Of a stretch of DNA of 64,000 nt, positions 44,840 through 52,626 are shown in pieces. The stretch is from Phycisphaerae bacterium (lineage in GTDB: Bacteria > Planctomycetota > Phycisphaerae > UBA1845 > JAFGLZ01). A program made the translations under genes and the position numbers. Under the pieces are notes generated by a model. It had not been told where the DNA came from. It saw nothing but the letters and a program-made list of their open reading frames with translations, and did not search any database. The stretch lies in assembly GCA_016927755.1 (NCBI GenBank), contig JAFGLZ010000225.1, positions 1-64,000 on the forward strand, in the 5' to 3' direction. Position 1 is the first letter of the stretch; each line of letters starts with the position of its first letter.

Positions 44840-44960
44840 ATGTGAGACGCTGGCGCCTGAGATCGCCCAGGAAGCGCAACGCGCGATTTAGGCCTTGATT
44901 GAGAGGGATCTGAGGTGAGCGTCTTGGGCAGATGATGAACCGGATAGTGAACAGCAGTAG
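44840..44960 (+). pseudogene. degenerate copy of the 3' end of the 41710-42537 gene
   Basis: Reads LAPEIAQEAQRAI-stop-ALIERDL where the intact gene has LAPEVAQEADRAIQAFIEGDL, and both then run into GAACCGGAT..(T)GAACA.(C)AGTAG. An in-frame stop (TAG) and frameshifts show decay. The homology continues into the leader of the next gene, so the duplicated block included the junction with a downstream secreted-protein gene. Confidence 0.65.
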
Positions 44961-45018
44961 TTGCCGAAGCAAGGTCTTCTTGCCACGGAGACCGACGGGA
45001 GTCGTTCGGAGGTGTTGT

Positions 45019-47334
45019 GTGATTTGGGTAATCGGTGCCTGCGCGTGCATGTATGCTGCTAGTACTCCGAGCGCCGCAGCGAGCAGACCTGTCTCAAGCA
45101 AGCCGGGAACCCTTGTGAGCGAGATAGAGGTCTGGGTCGAGCCGCTTCGTTCGGACGGTTTGAGTGCTCCGAAAGGACCTCAATGGGACCAACTGGCACG
45201 TCGCTACCGCGGCCAAGACGGCTACAGGCCGTTTCTGGTTGCGTATCGGGACATCAAGGCGAGTTATGCGTCTCGGCCGGTGGACTTCCTGGCCCGTTCG
45301 ATCCTGGCAACGAAGCTTGCGGGTGACGCGAGATGCCCTGCGATGGCGGCGGGAATGCTGCTCTGGGTGGATGCCGCCAAGCTGTGCGCGCTGACACCGA
45401 AGGCCTACGCGCCCTACAGAGAGACAAACCGTCAATTCTCCCGCTGGCTGATCTTGCGGTGTCTGAATATCAAGACGCCGGGAGATTACCCTCTGTGGTT
45501 ACAGAACTTCCTTCAGGCCTTGGGGAGTGTGCGGGACCGGCGCGAGTTGCCGTTTGAGGACTTCCGTGCCGCCATGAAGCTAGAGATTCCGCACGCTGTT
45601 GCGCACTATCTGATGGACGGATCGCATCGGATTCGGGAAAGGCCCCCCGTAGTGTGGCAGAGCCTATCGAAGTTCCTGAACCACAGCCTGATTGCCCCGT
45701 GTTTTGAGGGCGATGGCCCCGAGATCACGAGGGGCCTGCTGGTTCGGGCCTATGCCTCTGCTAGGGCAGGGGATCTGCAGGATGCTTCAGACTGCCTGGA
45801 GCGCACCAAGGATGCCGAGCTTCCGCCGGAGTGGGAGAGTGCTCGTCTTGCGGCAAAACTGCGTGTGCTGGCCGGAGGTGGCGACGGCGAGAAGGCCATT
45901 CAAATGGCACGTTCCCTCATGGGCAGGCCGGTCCTGTCACCTTCCTTCGGGCAGGTGCTGGCGTTCTTGGGAGAGGCCGGGTCTCTGCCGGAGGCGAGCC
46001 AGTTGCTTGCCGAAGGGCACTACCGGGCCTTGCTTGAGGGGCCCGGCACAACCTTCATGCTGGATGACTTCGTCGAGCGAGTAGGTCAGCATCGCGAATT
46101 GCGGGGACTCGTCCCTTGGCTCCTCAGGTTGTACGTCGCCGAGATGGCTTGTGGGCGATCTCCAGAGGAGGATGCCGAAGGTACCGAGGGAACTGACGCC
46201 ACAGTCAACCGTCGCATCACATCCCTGGCTACGCTGATCAACCAAGTAGGATTGGACGCACAAGAGGCCTTGAAGTTCAAGTGCTACCTTGTGATAGGCC
46301 CGTCTGGACCAGACGGCCAGCTACAGACACCTGATGACCAAGAGACCGTGTGGCATGGAAGGCTGAGCAATTGGCCTCCCCCGATCAAGCTGGTTGAACT
46401 GGCTCGAAAACAGAACCGTGGGACGGCCCAACTCTGTCGCGTCTCTACGACCTTTCACGAAGGCAAGTGCGACGATGCCCTAGGGCTCCTGGATCCCGCC
46501 GAGCGAAGTGGCTCCCCTGATTCTCCGAGGAAGCTTGCTAGGTTGCGTTGTCTGGTCAGTGTCTTCAAGAATGGGTACCTCCCGGCACCCGCGTGTGGCG
46601 ACAAGGCGGCAGCATCGCCGGGCGATGAAACTCTCGTGTCGGAGAGTCGGAAGAGGACCGATACAGCAGGCCTGACCGACGAAGCCGACGGGGCGGCCGA
46701 GGCCTATCTACTCCTGATCCAGCATCTGTTTCAGAGCGCGGGCAGTCTGGGAGAGGATACGACCTTGGGTTTGGTGCGACGCGTCATGCTTGTAGGACTC
46801 CCTTCGCATAGGAGCTGGGCGCGCAATCTAGATTGCTCGTGGAATGCGTTGGCGAGGATCTACGCCACGGAAGGTTGCGAACGACGTGCCGATCGGCTTT
46901 TCGCGCTGATGGATGATCGCTTCCAAGCCGGTTATCGCTTGTCGGTCAGTCTGTGGCTAGCCTCAAGGTTGCTTCAAGAGGGGAACTACGACGCGGCGGA
47001 TCGCCGGGCACGTGATGTGGAGGAACACAGCAGAAGCTCCGAACAGCTCGCTGAGGCACGTGCCGTCCGAATCATGGCCGCGGGATCACAGGGCAAGTTT
47101 GAGGAGGGTTTGGTTCTGGCCAAGGATGCTCATGCATGGCAATCAGGTAGCTTGGGGAGATCGCGAATTGGCGTTGCCGCAGGATGGTTGTGTCTCCAAT
47201 CTGGAGACATCGTCCAAGCCCGGAAGCACTTGTCCGAGGCCGCAGCCATAAAGCCATCCAACGTCTACGCTCGCCGTGCGTCGCAGATGTTGGAGCGTCT
47301 CGGCGCGGTGTCCGCTGAGAGGCAAGGAGAGTAG
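45019..47334 (+). CDS. secreted helical-repeat (TPR/SEL1-like) protein
   Basis: 771 aa if the GTG at 45019 is used: GGAGGT lies 5 nt before it, the signal peptide (VIWVIGACACMYAASTPSAAA) starts there, and the neighbouring secreted gene uses a GTG at the same place relative to the duplicated block. An ATG at 44932 is the alternative. The mature protein is helical throughout with TPR-like pairs (LVRAYASARAGDLQDASDCL, GWLCLQSGDIVQARKHLSEA, RLLQEGNYDAADRRARDVEE). No catalytic motif. Probable protein-interaction partner of the other exported cluster proteins. Confidence 0.6.
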   Translation: MIWVIGACACMYAASTPSAAASRPVSSKPGTLVSEIEVWVEPLRSDGLSAPKGPQWDQLARRYRGQDGYRPFLVAYRDIKASYASRPVDFLARSILATKLAGDARCPAMAAGMLLWVDAAKLCALTPKAYAPYRETNRQFSRWLILRCLNIKTPGDYPLWLQNFLQALGSVRDRRELPFEDFRAAMKLEIPHAVAHYLMDGSHRIRERPPVVWQSLSKFLNHSLIAPCFEGDGPEITRGLLVRAYASARAGDLQDASDCLERTKDAELPPEWESARLAAKLRVLAGGGDGEKAIQMARSLMGRPVLSPSFGQVLAFLGEAGSLPEASQLLAEGHYRALLEGPGTTFMLDDFVERVGQHRELRGLVPWLLRLYVAEMACGRSPEEDAEGTEGTDATVNRRITSLATLINQVGLDAQEALKFKCYLVIGPSGPDGQLQTPDDQETVWHGRLSNWPPPIKLVELARKQNRGTAQLCRVSTTFHEGKCDDALGLLDPAERSGSPDSPRKLARLRCLVSVFKNGYLPAPACGDKAAASPGDETLVSESRKRTDTAGLTDEADGAAEAYLLLIQHLFQSAGSLGEDTTLGLVRRVMLVGLPSHRSWARNLDCSWNALARIYATEGCERRADRLFALMDDRFQAGYRLSVSLWLASRLLQEGNYDAADRRARDVEEHSRSSEQLAEARAVRIMAAGSQGKFEEGLVLAKDAHAWQSGSLGRSRIGVAAGWLCLQSGDIVQARKHLSEAAAIKPSNVYARRASQMLERLGAVSAERQGE

Positions 47335-47398
47335 ACACCGTGTTAGCTCTCACCCATCTGTCAGCGCTTTCTCTCTCAGCAGTCTGCCTTGGGGCGTC

Positions 47399-47689
47399 TG
47401 CCGACCCCTGATCAACAACCTGCTGAAGAACTTCACGAGCCTGTGCAAGGCGGCAGAGGTTCCGCGGTGCGCCTTCCACTCGCTCCGGAAATCCTGTTGC
47501 ACCAATCTGCTGGAAGGTGGCGTGGCCCCTCACGCGGTACAGAAGATCCTCGGGCACGCGTCTCTCGAAACCACGATCAAGTACTACTCGAAGGTGCGTC
47601 GAGATCAGATCGCCGTGGCCCGCGAGGTATCTGAGCGTTACGCAACCGGTACCCGGCAGCAACCTGTCCTCCGAGTCCGGCACGCCTAG
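47399..47689 (+). pseudogene. 5'-truncated tyrosine integrase remnant 3
   Basis: Catalytic end of a phage-type integrase: FHSLRKS (H-x-x-R), ILGHASLETTIKYYSKV (second His, catalytic Tyr), then a native stop. The N-terminal and first-Arg regions are missing, replaced by unrelated sequence after the TPR-like gene. It is a different integrase subfamily from remnant 2. It precedes the intact tRNA-Thr by about 280 bp, the usual position of the integrase in a tRNA-targeting element. Confidence 0.75.
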
Positions 47690-47865
47690 CACGAATCCCG
47701 TCGGCTGTCTCCGTCTCCCACCGTGAGAGTCCACAGTCAGGACTGCCCTCATCTCACGGGCAATCCGACCGTGGAGGAGCAATCGCCCAAGCAGCCGAAC
47801 AGCGGCGAGAACATACCGTGCTAGCCCGTCACTCAGAAGTGACCTGCAACGGAAAATGCACAAGA

Positions 47866-47890
47866 GGGGCGCATTTGGGGGCGCATTTGG
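47866..47890. repeat. tandem GGGGCGCATTT motif near the tRNA
   Basis: GGGGCGCATTT occurs at 47866-47876 and again at 47878-47888 (period 12), echoing the paired GGGCGCACTT motifs in att repeats A and B. Candidate integrase arm-type binding sites; function inferred from recurrence. Confidence 0.45.
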
Positions 47891-47967
47891 GAAAAACGCC
47901 CTTTTCTGCCTAATTCGAGCCGGTAAAGATGAATATTAAGTCCTTGGGAGGAAGACTATTACTTCAA

Positions 47968-48040
47968 AGCCACCGCCCGGACTCGAACCGGGAACCTGCG
48001 GTTTACAAAACCGCTGCTCTGCCAATTGAGCTACGGTGGC
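47968..48040 (-). tRNA. tRNA-Thr (anticodon UGU)
   Basis: Complete 73-nt cloverleaf on the minus strand: acceptor GCCACCG/CGGTGGC with discriminator U, D-stem GCTC/GAGC, anticodon stem GCGGT/ACCGC with loop TTTGTAA (anticodon TGT), variable AGGTT, T-stem CCCGG/CCGGG with TTCGAGT loop. All stems pair perfectly. CCA is not encoded. Its 3' half is copied at 16925 and 37763, marking it as the integration target. Confidence 0.97.
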
Positions 48041-48139
48041 ATGGTGATGTCGGCACGATGCCTAGGTCCCATCCGGTGCCCTACCGCTCGACGCCGCGGC
48101 GCCAGGGCCCGCCGGGCATCGCGCTCCTGCACACGCCGA

Positions 48140-48167
48140 TAGTATAACCGACGTTCGGGGCGTTGAC
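48140..48167 (-). promoter_or_regulatory. candidate promoter for tRNA-Thr
   Basis: On the minus strand TGTCAA (48167-48162) is followed after 16 nt by TATACT (48145-48140), about 100 nt upstream of the tRNA 5' end. The -10 is a 5/6 match to the bacterial consensus; the -35 is weak. Confidence 0.35.
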
Positions 48168-48354
48168 ACGTCCGACGGGGACTTCTTACTTGTTCTGGCC
48201 GGACGGCTGCCACACGCGTCCAAGGCTTGCGGCTCCCGCGTGGCGCTGTATGCCGCCGGAGCAGTCCGGTAATCTATCACCTCCCCCGCGCCGCGGGGCA
48301 TCTTCCCGAGGCCCCCGGCCCGGCCTGCCGAGAGCGGGGGAGGCGGGAGTCCTC

Positions 48355-50340
48355 ATGCGACGCGTCGATCTGAGACTGTCGATCATGCTTTGCCTGGTCT
48401 CGGCATACTCCTGCGGGCGGCATCGCGCTGCCGCCTCGCCCCCGGCCTCTTCTCCCAACGCGATGACCGTCGGCACCTGCCGTGACCGCTCGGATCGTCT
48501 CATCGAGATTCGCGGGCCGCGCGACGTACCGCTTGCCGTTCAGTACTCGGCCGATGACGGCCAATCATGGCACACCGCGACGATCTACGTCGGCGCCCGC
48601 GCCGACGCCTGGCGTACATGTGATGCCGTCCGGTGGAATCATGGCGCGACCGACGGGCAGATCCCGCCCGGTCAGGAGCCGTGCGTCTGGGACTACTGGT
48701 TCGACCTGGACATGCCAAGGGACCACGCCGAACTGAGGCTCCTGGATTACGCGTCGAACAAGCTCATCTGCCGGCAGACGATCGACCTTCGCGGCACCGG
48801 CGACGTGTTCGTCATCGACCGACGTAACGTGGCCCGGCTTGCGGGCGGCTCGCTGCCTCGGCCGTGGACGCTGCGATCCGAGGGCAAGAAGCTCCCGACC
48901 GTCGAATCGCTCAGCGTCCGGCTGACGAAGAAAGAGATCGTCGGCGGCCGCTATCCTATCTACCAGATCGACGAAGCGAGCGTTTCGCCGCTCGTGCTTA
49001 GCCCGAAGCTGAAAGGTTGGCACCGCATCTACCTCGGTATGGAAGCCTATGGCTCCCTCCAGTTCTGGCTCTCGACCGAGCAGATCAAGTACCCGATTCC
49101 CGAATACCACATGCCCCCGAGCGTTCCGAAGCCGCAATTGCTGCAGGATCTCTACATCAAGAGCGCGGACCTATCCGGCCAGGACGTCTGTCTAGCCTGC
49201 GGCGGGGCGCGATACTGGCGTGACGTATCGGTCCGGTACGTCCGATTCGTCCCGATGGCCGATGACGAGGTGGCCCACTTCAAGCGCGTCCGAGAGTTGG
49301 CGCGAACCGAAGGGCGCCCGTTCGCGGGATACGTCGAACCGTGCACGCCGTGTCACTACGAGCCCGCCTCGTTGACACTGGTGGATCACGTGCGAAACGA
49401 GATGCGGCTGAACCGAGTTCGCGGCTGCACGGACGTCTACGTGCATGCCATTCGCGCCGGCTCCAAGGCGTGGTACCACAGCGACGTGGTCGAGCGGCAC
49501 CTGCCGAAGGACGAGCACGGCCCCCACGGACCGGCGGCCAAGTGGTCGGCCTGGATGGCTCAGGGCGACCCGATGGCCGTCGCGGTTGTCGAGGGTCGCG
49601 CCGCCGGCCTGAAGGTGTTCGCCGACCTGGGCATGAACATCTCCTACAAGGGCGAGATGAGAGAAAGGACGATCCGAGAGCATCCGGATTACCTCTGCAA
49701 GAAGGACGGACAGTTCCTCGATTACCGCAAACCCCCGGTTCGGGACTATGTGGTGGCGATCGCGACCGAACTTCTGACCAAGTACGACGTGGACGGCGTT
49801 CACCTCGACTTCGCAAGATTCGCAAGCAACAGGGCCTTCGACGAACCGTCGCTGGTCGAAGTCATGCACCGAATCCACGATGTCCGACGCGCCGCCGAGA
49901 CAAAACGAGGTCACTGCATCCTGATCGCCACACGGATACCGTCATATCGGTACCACGAGAGGAACGGCGCCGACTATCGCGGCGACTTCCCGGAGTTCGT
50001 CTCGGCCTTAAGCATGTGGTCACGCAGCGGCTGGATCAACCGCGTCATGGCGTGCAGCATGGGGCGAGCAGGCTATCTCAAGGGCCTCTCGCTGACGCGA
50101 TACAAGGCCGCCATCGCCGGAACGAACGCCAAGCTCTGGGGCGACCTCTACGGTGGCGGGGCGTTCGCCAGGACCCGCCGCTCTATCTGGCTCGACGTCG
50201 CGCGCAAGTGGGTCGCAGAGGGGCTGGATGGCGGATTCTTCTTCTATGCCGAGGACCGCCCGACCGAGTTCGAACAGATCGCTTGGCAATTGCGGCTGAT
50301 CGACTTCCCAGACGTTAGCGTCGAACCGGCCGATCGATAA
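48355..50340 (+). CDS. secreted TIM-barrel protein, putative glycoside hydrolase
   Basis: 661 aa, ATG with GGCGGGAG upstream. Signal peptide (LSIMLCLVSAYSCG, possibly a lipoprotein since Cys follows AYS). N-terminal beta-rich half (about 35-290), then a TIM-barrel of the COG1649/glycosyl-hydrolase-like type: DVYVHAIRAGSKAW, GLKVFADLGMNISYKG, VDGVHLDFARFAS, HCILIATRIPSYRYHERNG, GFFFYAEDRPTEF. Catalysis is not proven. It lies immediately beyond the tRNA-Thr, so it is on the presumed chromosomal side of the integration site. Confidence 0.65.
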   Translation: MRRVDLRLSIMLCLVSAYSCGRHRAAASPPASSPNAMTVGTCRDRSDRLIEIRGPRDVPLAVQYSADDGQSWHTATIYVGARADAWRTCDAVRWNHGATDGQIPPGQEPCVWDYWFDLDMPRDHAELRLLDYASNKLICRQTIDLRGTGDVFVIDRRNVARLAGGSLPRPWTLRSEGKKLPTVESLSVRLTKKEIVGGRYPIYQIDEASVSPLVLSPKLKGWHRIYLGMEAYGSLQFWLSTEQIKYPIPEYHMPPSVPKPQLLQDLYIKSADLSGQDVCLACGGARYWRDVSVRYVRFVPMADDEVAHFKRVRELARTEGRPFAGYVEPCTPCHYEPASLTLVDHVRNEMRLNRVRGCTDVYVHAIRAGSKAWYHSDVVERHLPKDEHGPHGPAAKWSAWMAQGDPMAVAVVEGRAAGLKVFADLGMNISYKGEMRERTIREHPDYLCKKDGQFLDYRKPPVRDYVVAIATELLTKYDVDGVHLDFARFASNRAFDEPSLVEVMHRIHDVRRAAETKRGHCILIATRIPSYRYHERNGADYRGDFPEFVSALSMWSRSGWINRVMACSMGRAGYLKGLSLTRYKAAIAGTNAKLWGDLYGGGAFARTRRSIWLDVARKWVAEGLDGGFFFYAEDRPTEFEQIAWQLRLIDFPDVSVEPADR

Positions 50341-50421
50341 GACACCGCATCCCGGTGGCGGCTCGGCTTGCGAACGGCGCGGATGATGCAGATCTTCTGA
50401 GACCGGCAGAGGGCGGCTGCC

Positions 50422-52470
50422 TCACCCTCCGGAACCGCCTGCCGCCTGCCCGCACCAAGCCTCGCGTGCCTTCAGGTCGCGCCCGACCCGCCACGATTGC
50501 CCGAGCGCTCGAACCGTCAACTCGAAACGATCTGCGCCCGCTACGAACGAAGACGGAAGCTCGCACGACACCTCGGGTACGTCGCGGCCGCGATAGGGGA
50601 GCAGCACGGTGACGAACACCGCCGGCGCGCCCCGCTCGTGTCGCAACGCAAACGCCGTCCTCGGCTTCCGCTTGCCGTACGACCAGGCGAACCAGCCCTC
50701 CTCCTCGATGAGCGTCACCGGGATCGACGGGGCCGACCAGACGAGAACGTTCGCGTCGTCGAAGCGGGTAGTCGCTCGCTTGCCGGCCTGGTCGATCTGG
50801 ACGTCACCGGGGGCCATCTGGAAGTGGAGATCGAGCCGGCCCTCGCCCTCGCCGATTGCCTCGTCGAGCAGCACGAAGAGCCGCTTGCCGACGAACCACA
50901 CGCTCCGCCGGTGTCGGAGCTTCGGGTACGATGCGTTCTCCACGACCAGCGCGTCGAACTCCGGACACGTGTGCCACAGCAGCTCCTTGCCCGCCACCTG
51001 CGTGTTCTTGCCGTCGAGCGTCAGCGTCTGATGGACCTTCGTCTGCCGGTGCCACGCGCGACCCCGCTCGTCGTGACCGTACGTGTAGTAACCGCTGTCC
51101 GTCATCAGCCACCGGCCCAGCGCGCAAAGCTCGAACGTACCGTTGTCTTGCTGGTCGTGCCCCGTCAGCGCCGGCGGCGAACAGTGCAGGGCCATATAGA
51201 CCTGATCCGGTCCCCACTTCGACCGCATCGCGTACATCCCCGCGTCGCTGAACGCGAAGCTCGTTTGCCTGGGCAGCTTGGCCAGGTCGAGCTCGGCCCG
51301 TGCCGCGTACTTCGGATCCCCCGTGACCTGCGTGCCCCAGAGCAGCTTGGAGTAGAGACTGCCGTTGGAACGCTTCTTGGCGAAGTTCTCCGACCGGCCG
51401 CAGTCGCCGAACATCGGGAAGCCCAGATCGGGCGTCGCGATCCAGAAAATGTAGTCGAACATCCGGGCAATCCGCTCGTGATAGGCCTTGGGCGCCTGAA
51501 TGCCAAACGTCGAGGCACGCTCCGCCATCTCGACCGCGTCGCGAAGCACGCCGACGTGATAGCCCCCGGACCACTCGCGCTGCACCCCGTCCGGCGTGGT
51601 CTGGGCAAGCAGATTCTCTTGGGCCCGCTCGAGAGCGAGCTTCACCCATCGCTTCGACTCCCTGAACTCGGGGAACGTGTACGCGATGTTGACGAAGCCA
51701 CGCTGCTCGAAGATCGCCTTGTTGTGAACGATCCCCATGGGAATCCGTTCGGTCTTGACCTGGTGGTCGTACATGCTGGCCAGCAGCACGCCCAGGAACT
51801 CCGGCGTGAACGCCTTGCCGTGAACGAGCACCGGAAAGACGCCGCAGATCTGCGTGGCGCGGATGCCCGTCTGAATGTCGAGCCAGGCGAAGCCCTTCCA
51901 CGACTTGTAGACCGGGTGCGCCTTGTTGCGCCGATCGAGCGGGTGCTTGGCGATCCAGTCGGCCGTCAGCTCGACGAACGCCTTGGGGTACTGCTCGTCG
52001 CGCGTCGCGACGTACGCCTCCGCCAACGCCGGCGCCCAATAGAAACGATAGATCGCTGCCACCCACTCGATGTCCCCGCGCGGATCCCACTCCCAATTGA
52101 CCGTCTCGCCGTAGTCCGCCGCCTCATACGGCCCCCACTGGAAAACGTGCTTGACCGTCCGGTCGGCCTCCTGGATCGCGTCCGTCGGGAGCGTCTTCGG
52201 TTTCGGCGGCAGGGGGTACTTCCTTCGGTAGTAGTCGAGCAGCGCCCCCAGGGCCTTGATCCGATCCCCCTGTCCCGCAGCCGCCTTGACCGCCTCGAGC
52301 CCGGGACGCGCCAGGTCGAGCTTGCTGAGCACCTCCTCGGGATCGAGCGAGGCCAGCTTGACGTCCCATTGCTGGTGATAGGGCACCGTGCCGGCCTCAG
52401 CAACGCTCAACACCCCAACCAGCACGAGGACCCTCATCGTCAGCACGACACATTCCGCCTGAACCGTCAT
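50422..52470 (-). CDS. secreted heparinase II/III-family polysaccharide lyase candidate
   Basis: 682 aa with a signal peptide (CVVLTMRVLVLVGVLSVAEAG), an N-terminal (alpha/alpha)-toroid (about 60-400; AWLDIQTGIRATQICGVFP, QREWSGGYHVGVLRDAVEMA, FPMFGDCGRSENF) and a C-terminal beta-sheet domain with the Hepar_II_III landmark GHDQQDNGTFEL and HQTLTLDGKNT. Members cleave uronic-acid polysaccharides such as heparin, alginate or oligo-alginate by beta-elimination in the periplasm. The start is set by AGGAGG 6 nt before ATG 52470. It converges with the 48355 gene. Confidence 0.75.
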   Translation of the reverse strand: MTVQAECVVLTMRVLVLVGVLSVAEAGTVPYHQQWDVKLASLDPEEVLSKLDLARPGLEAVKAAAGQGDRIKALGALLDYYRRKYPLPPKPKTLPTDAIQEADRTVKHVFQWGPYEAADYGETVNWEWDPRGDIEWVAAIYRFYWAPALAEAYVATRDEQYPKAFVELTADWIAKHPLDRRNKAHPVYKSWKGFAWLDIQTGIRATQICGVFPVLVHGKAFTPEFLGVLLASMYDHQVKTERIPMGIVHNKAIFEQRGFVNIAYTFPEFRESKRWVKLALERAQENLLAQTTPDGVQREWSGGYHVGVLRDAVEMAERASTFGIQAPKAYHERIARMFDYIFWIATPDLGFPMFGDCGRSENFAKKRSNGSLYSKLLWGTQVTGDPKYAARAELDLAKLPRQTSFAFSDAGMYAMRSKWGPDQVYMALHCSPPALTGHDQQDNGTFELCALGRWLMTDSGYYTYGHDERGRAWHRQTKVHQTLTLDGKNTQVAGKELLWHTCPEFDALVVENASYPKLRHRRSVWFVGKRLFVLLDEAIGEGEGRLDLHFQMAPGDVQIDQAGKRATTRFDDANVLVWSAPSIPVTLIEEEGWFAWSYGKRKPRTAFALRHERGAPAVFVTVLLPYRGRDVPEVSCELPSSFVAGADRFELTVRALGQSWRVGRDLKAREAWCGQAAGGSGG

Positions 52471-52523
52471 CGTCGTCCTCCTGTCTCCTGATCGCCGCCA
52501 CGGTCCCACACATCAGTGGGTGG

Positions 52524-52543
52524 CCCACCTCTTCAGAGGTGGG
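52524..52543. repeat. REP-like palindrome
   Basis: CCCACCTCT (52524-52532) and AGAGGTGGG (52535-52543) form a perfect 9-bp stem with a 2-nt loop, just beyond GTGGGTGGCCCAC, itself a small palindrome. It lies between the lyase start and the end of the next gene, where it could also terminate transcription of the 52627-54990 gene. Confidence 0.45.
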
Positions 52544-52626
52544 GGACGCGAATTCGATCTGGAGCTTCGGAACCCAAGGCTCCGAGCCATCGCACTCACA
52601 TCGGCCAACTGCCGAGGATAATCTGG

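Noticed and set aside
41710-47334. phage structural or lysis module in the right-hand island
   Set aside because: No capsid, tail, terminase or lysis motifs; the proteins carry signal peptides and HEAT/TPR-like repeats.
47866-47890. short repeats as a CRISPR array
   Set aside because: Only two units of 11 bp with 1-bp spacing; no spacers and no cas genes in the window.
50497-52491. 664-aa plus-strand open frame
   Set aside because: Exact antisense of the heparinase II/III gene in a high-GC region; arginine/leucine-rich, no ribosome-binding site, no domain.
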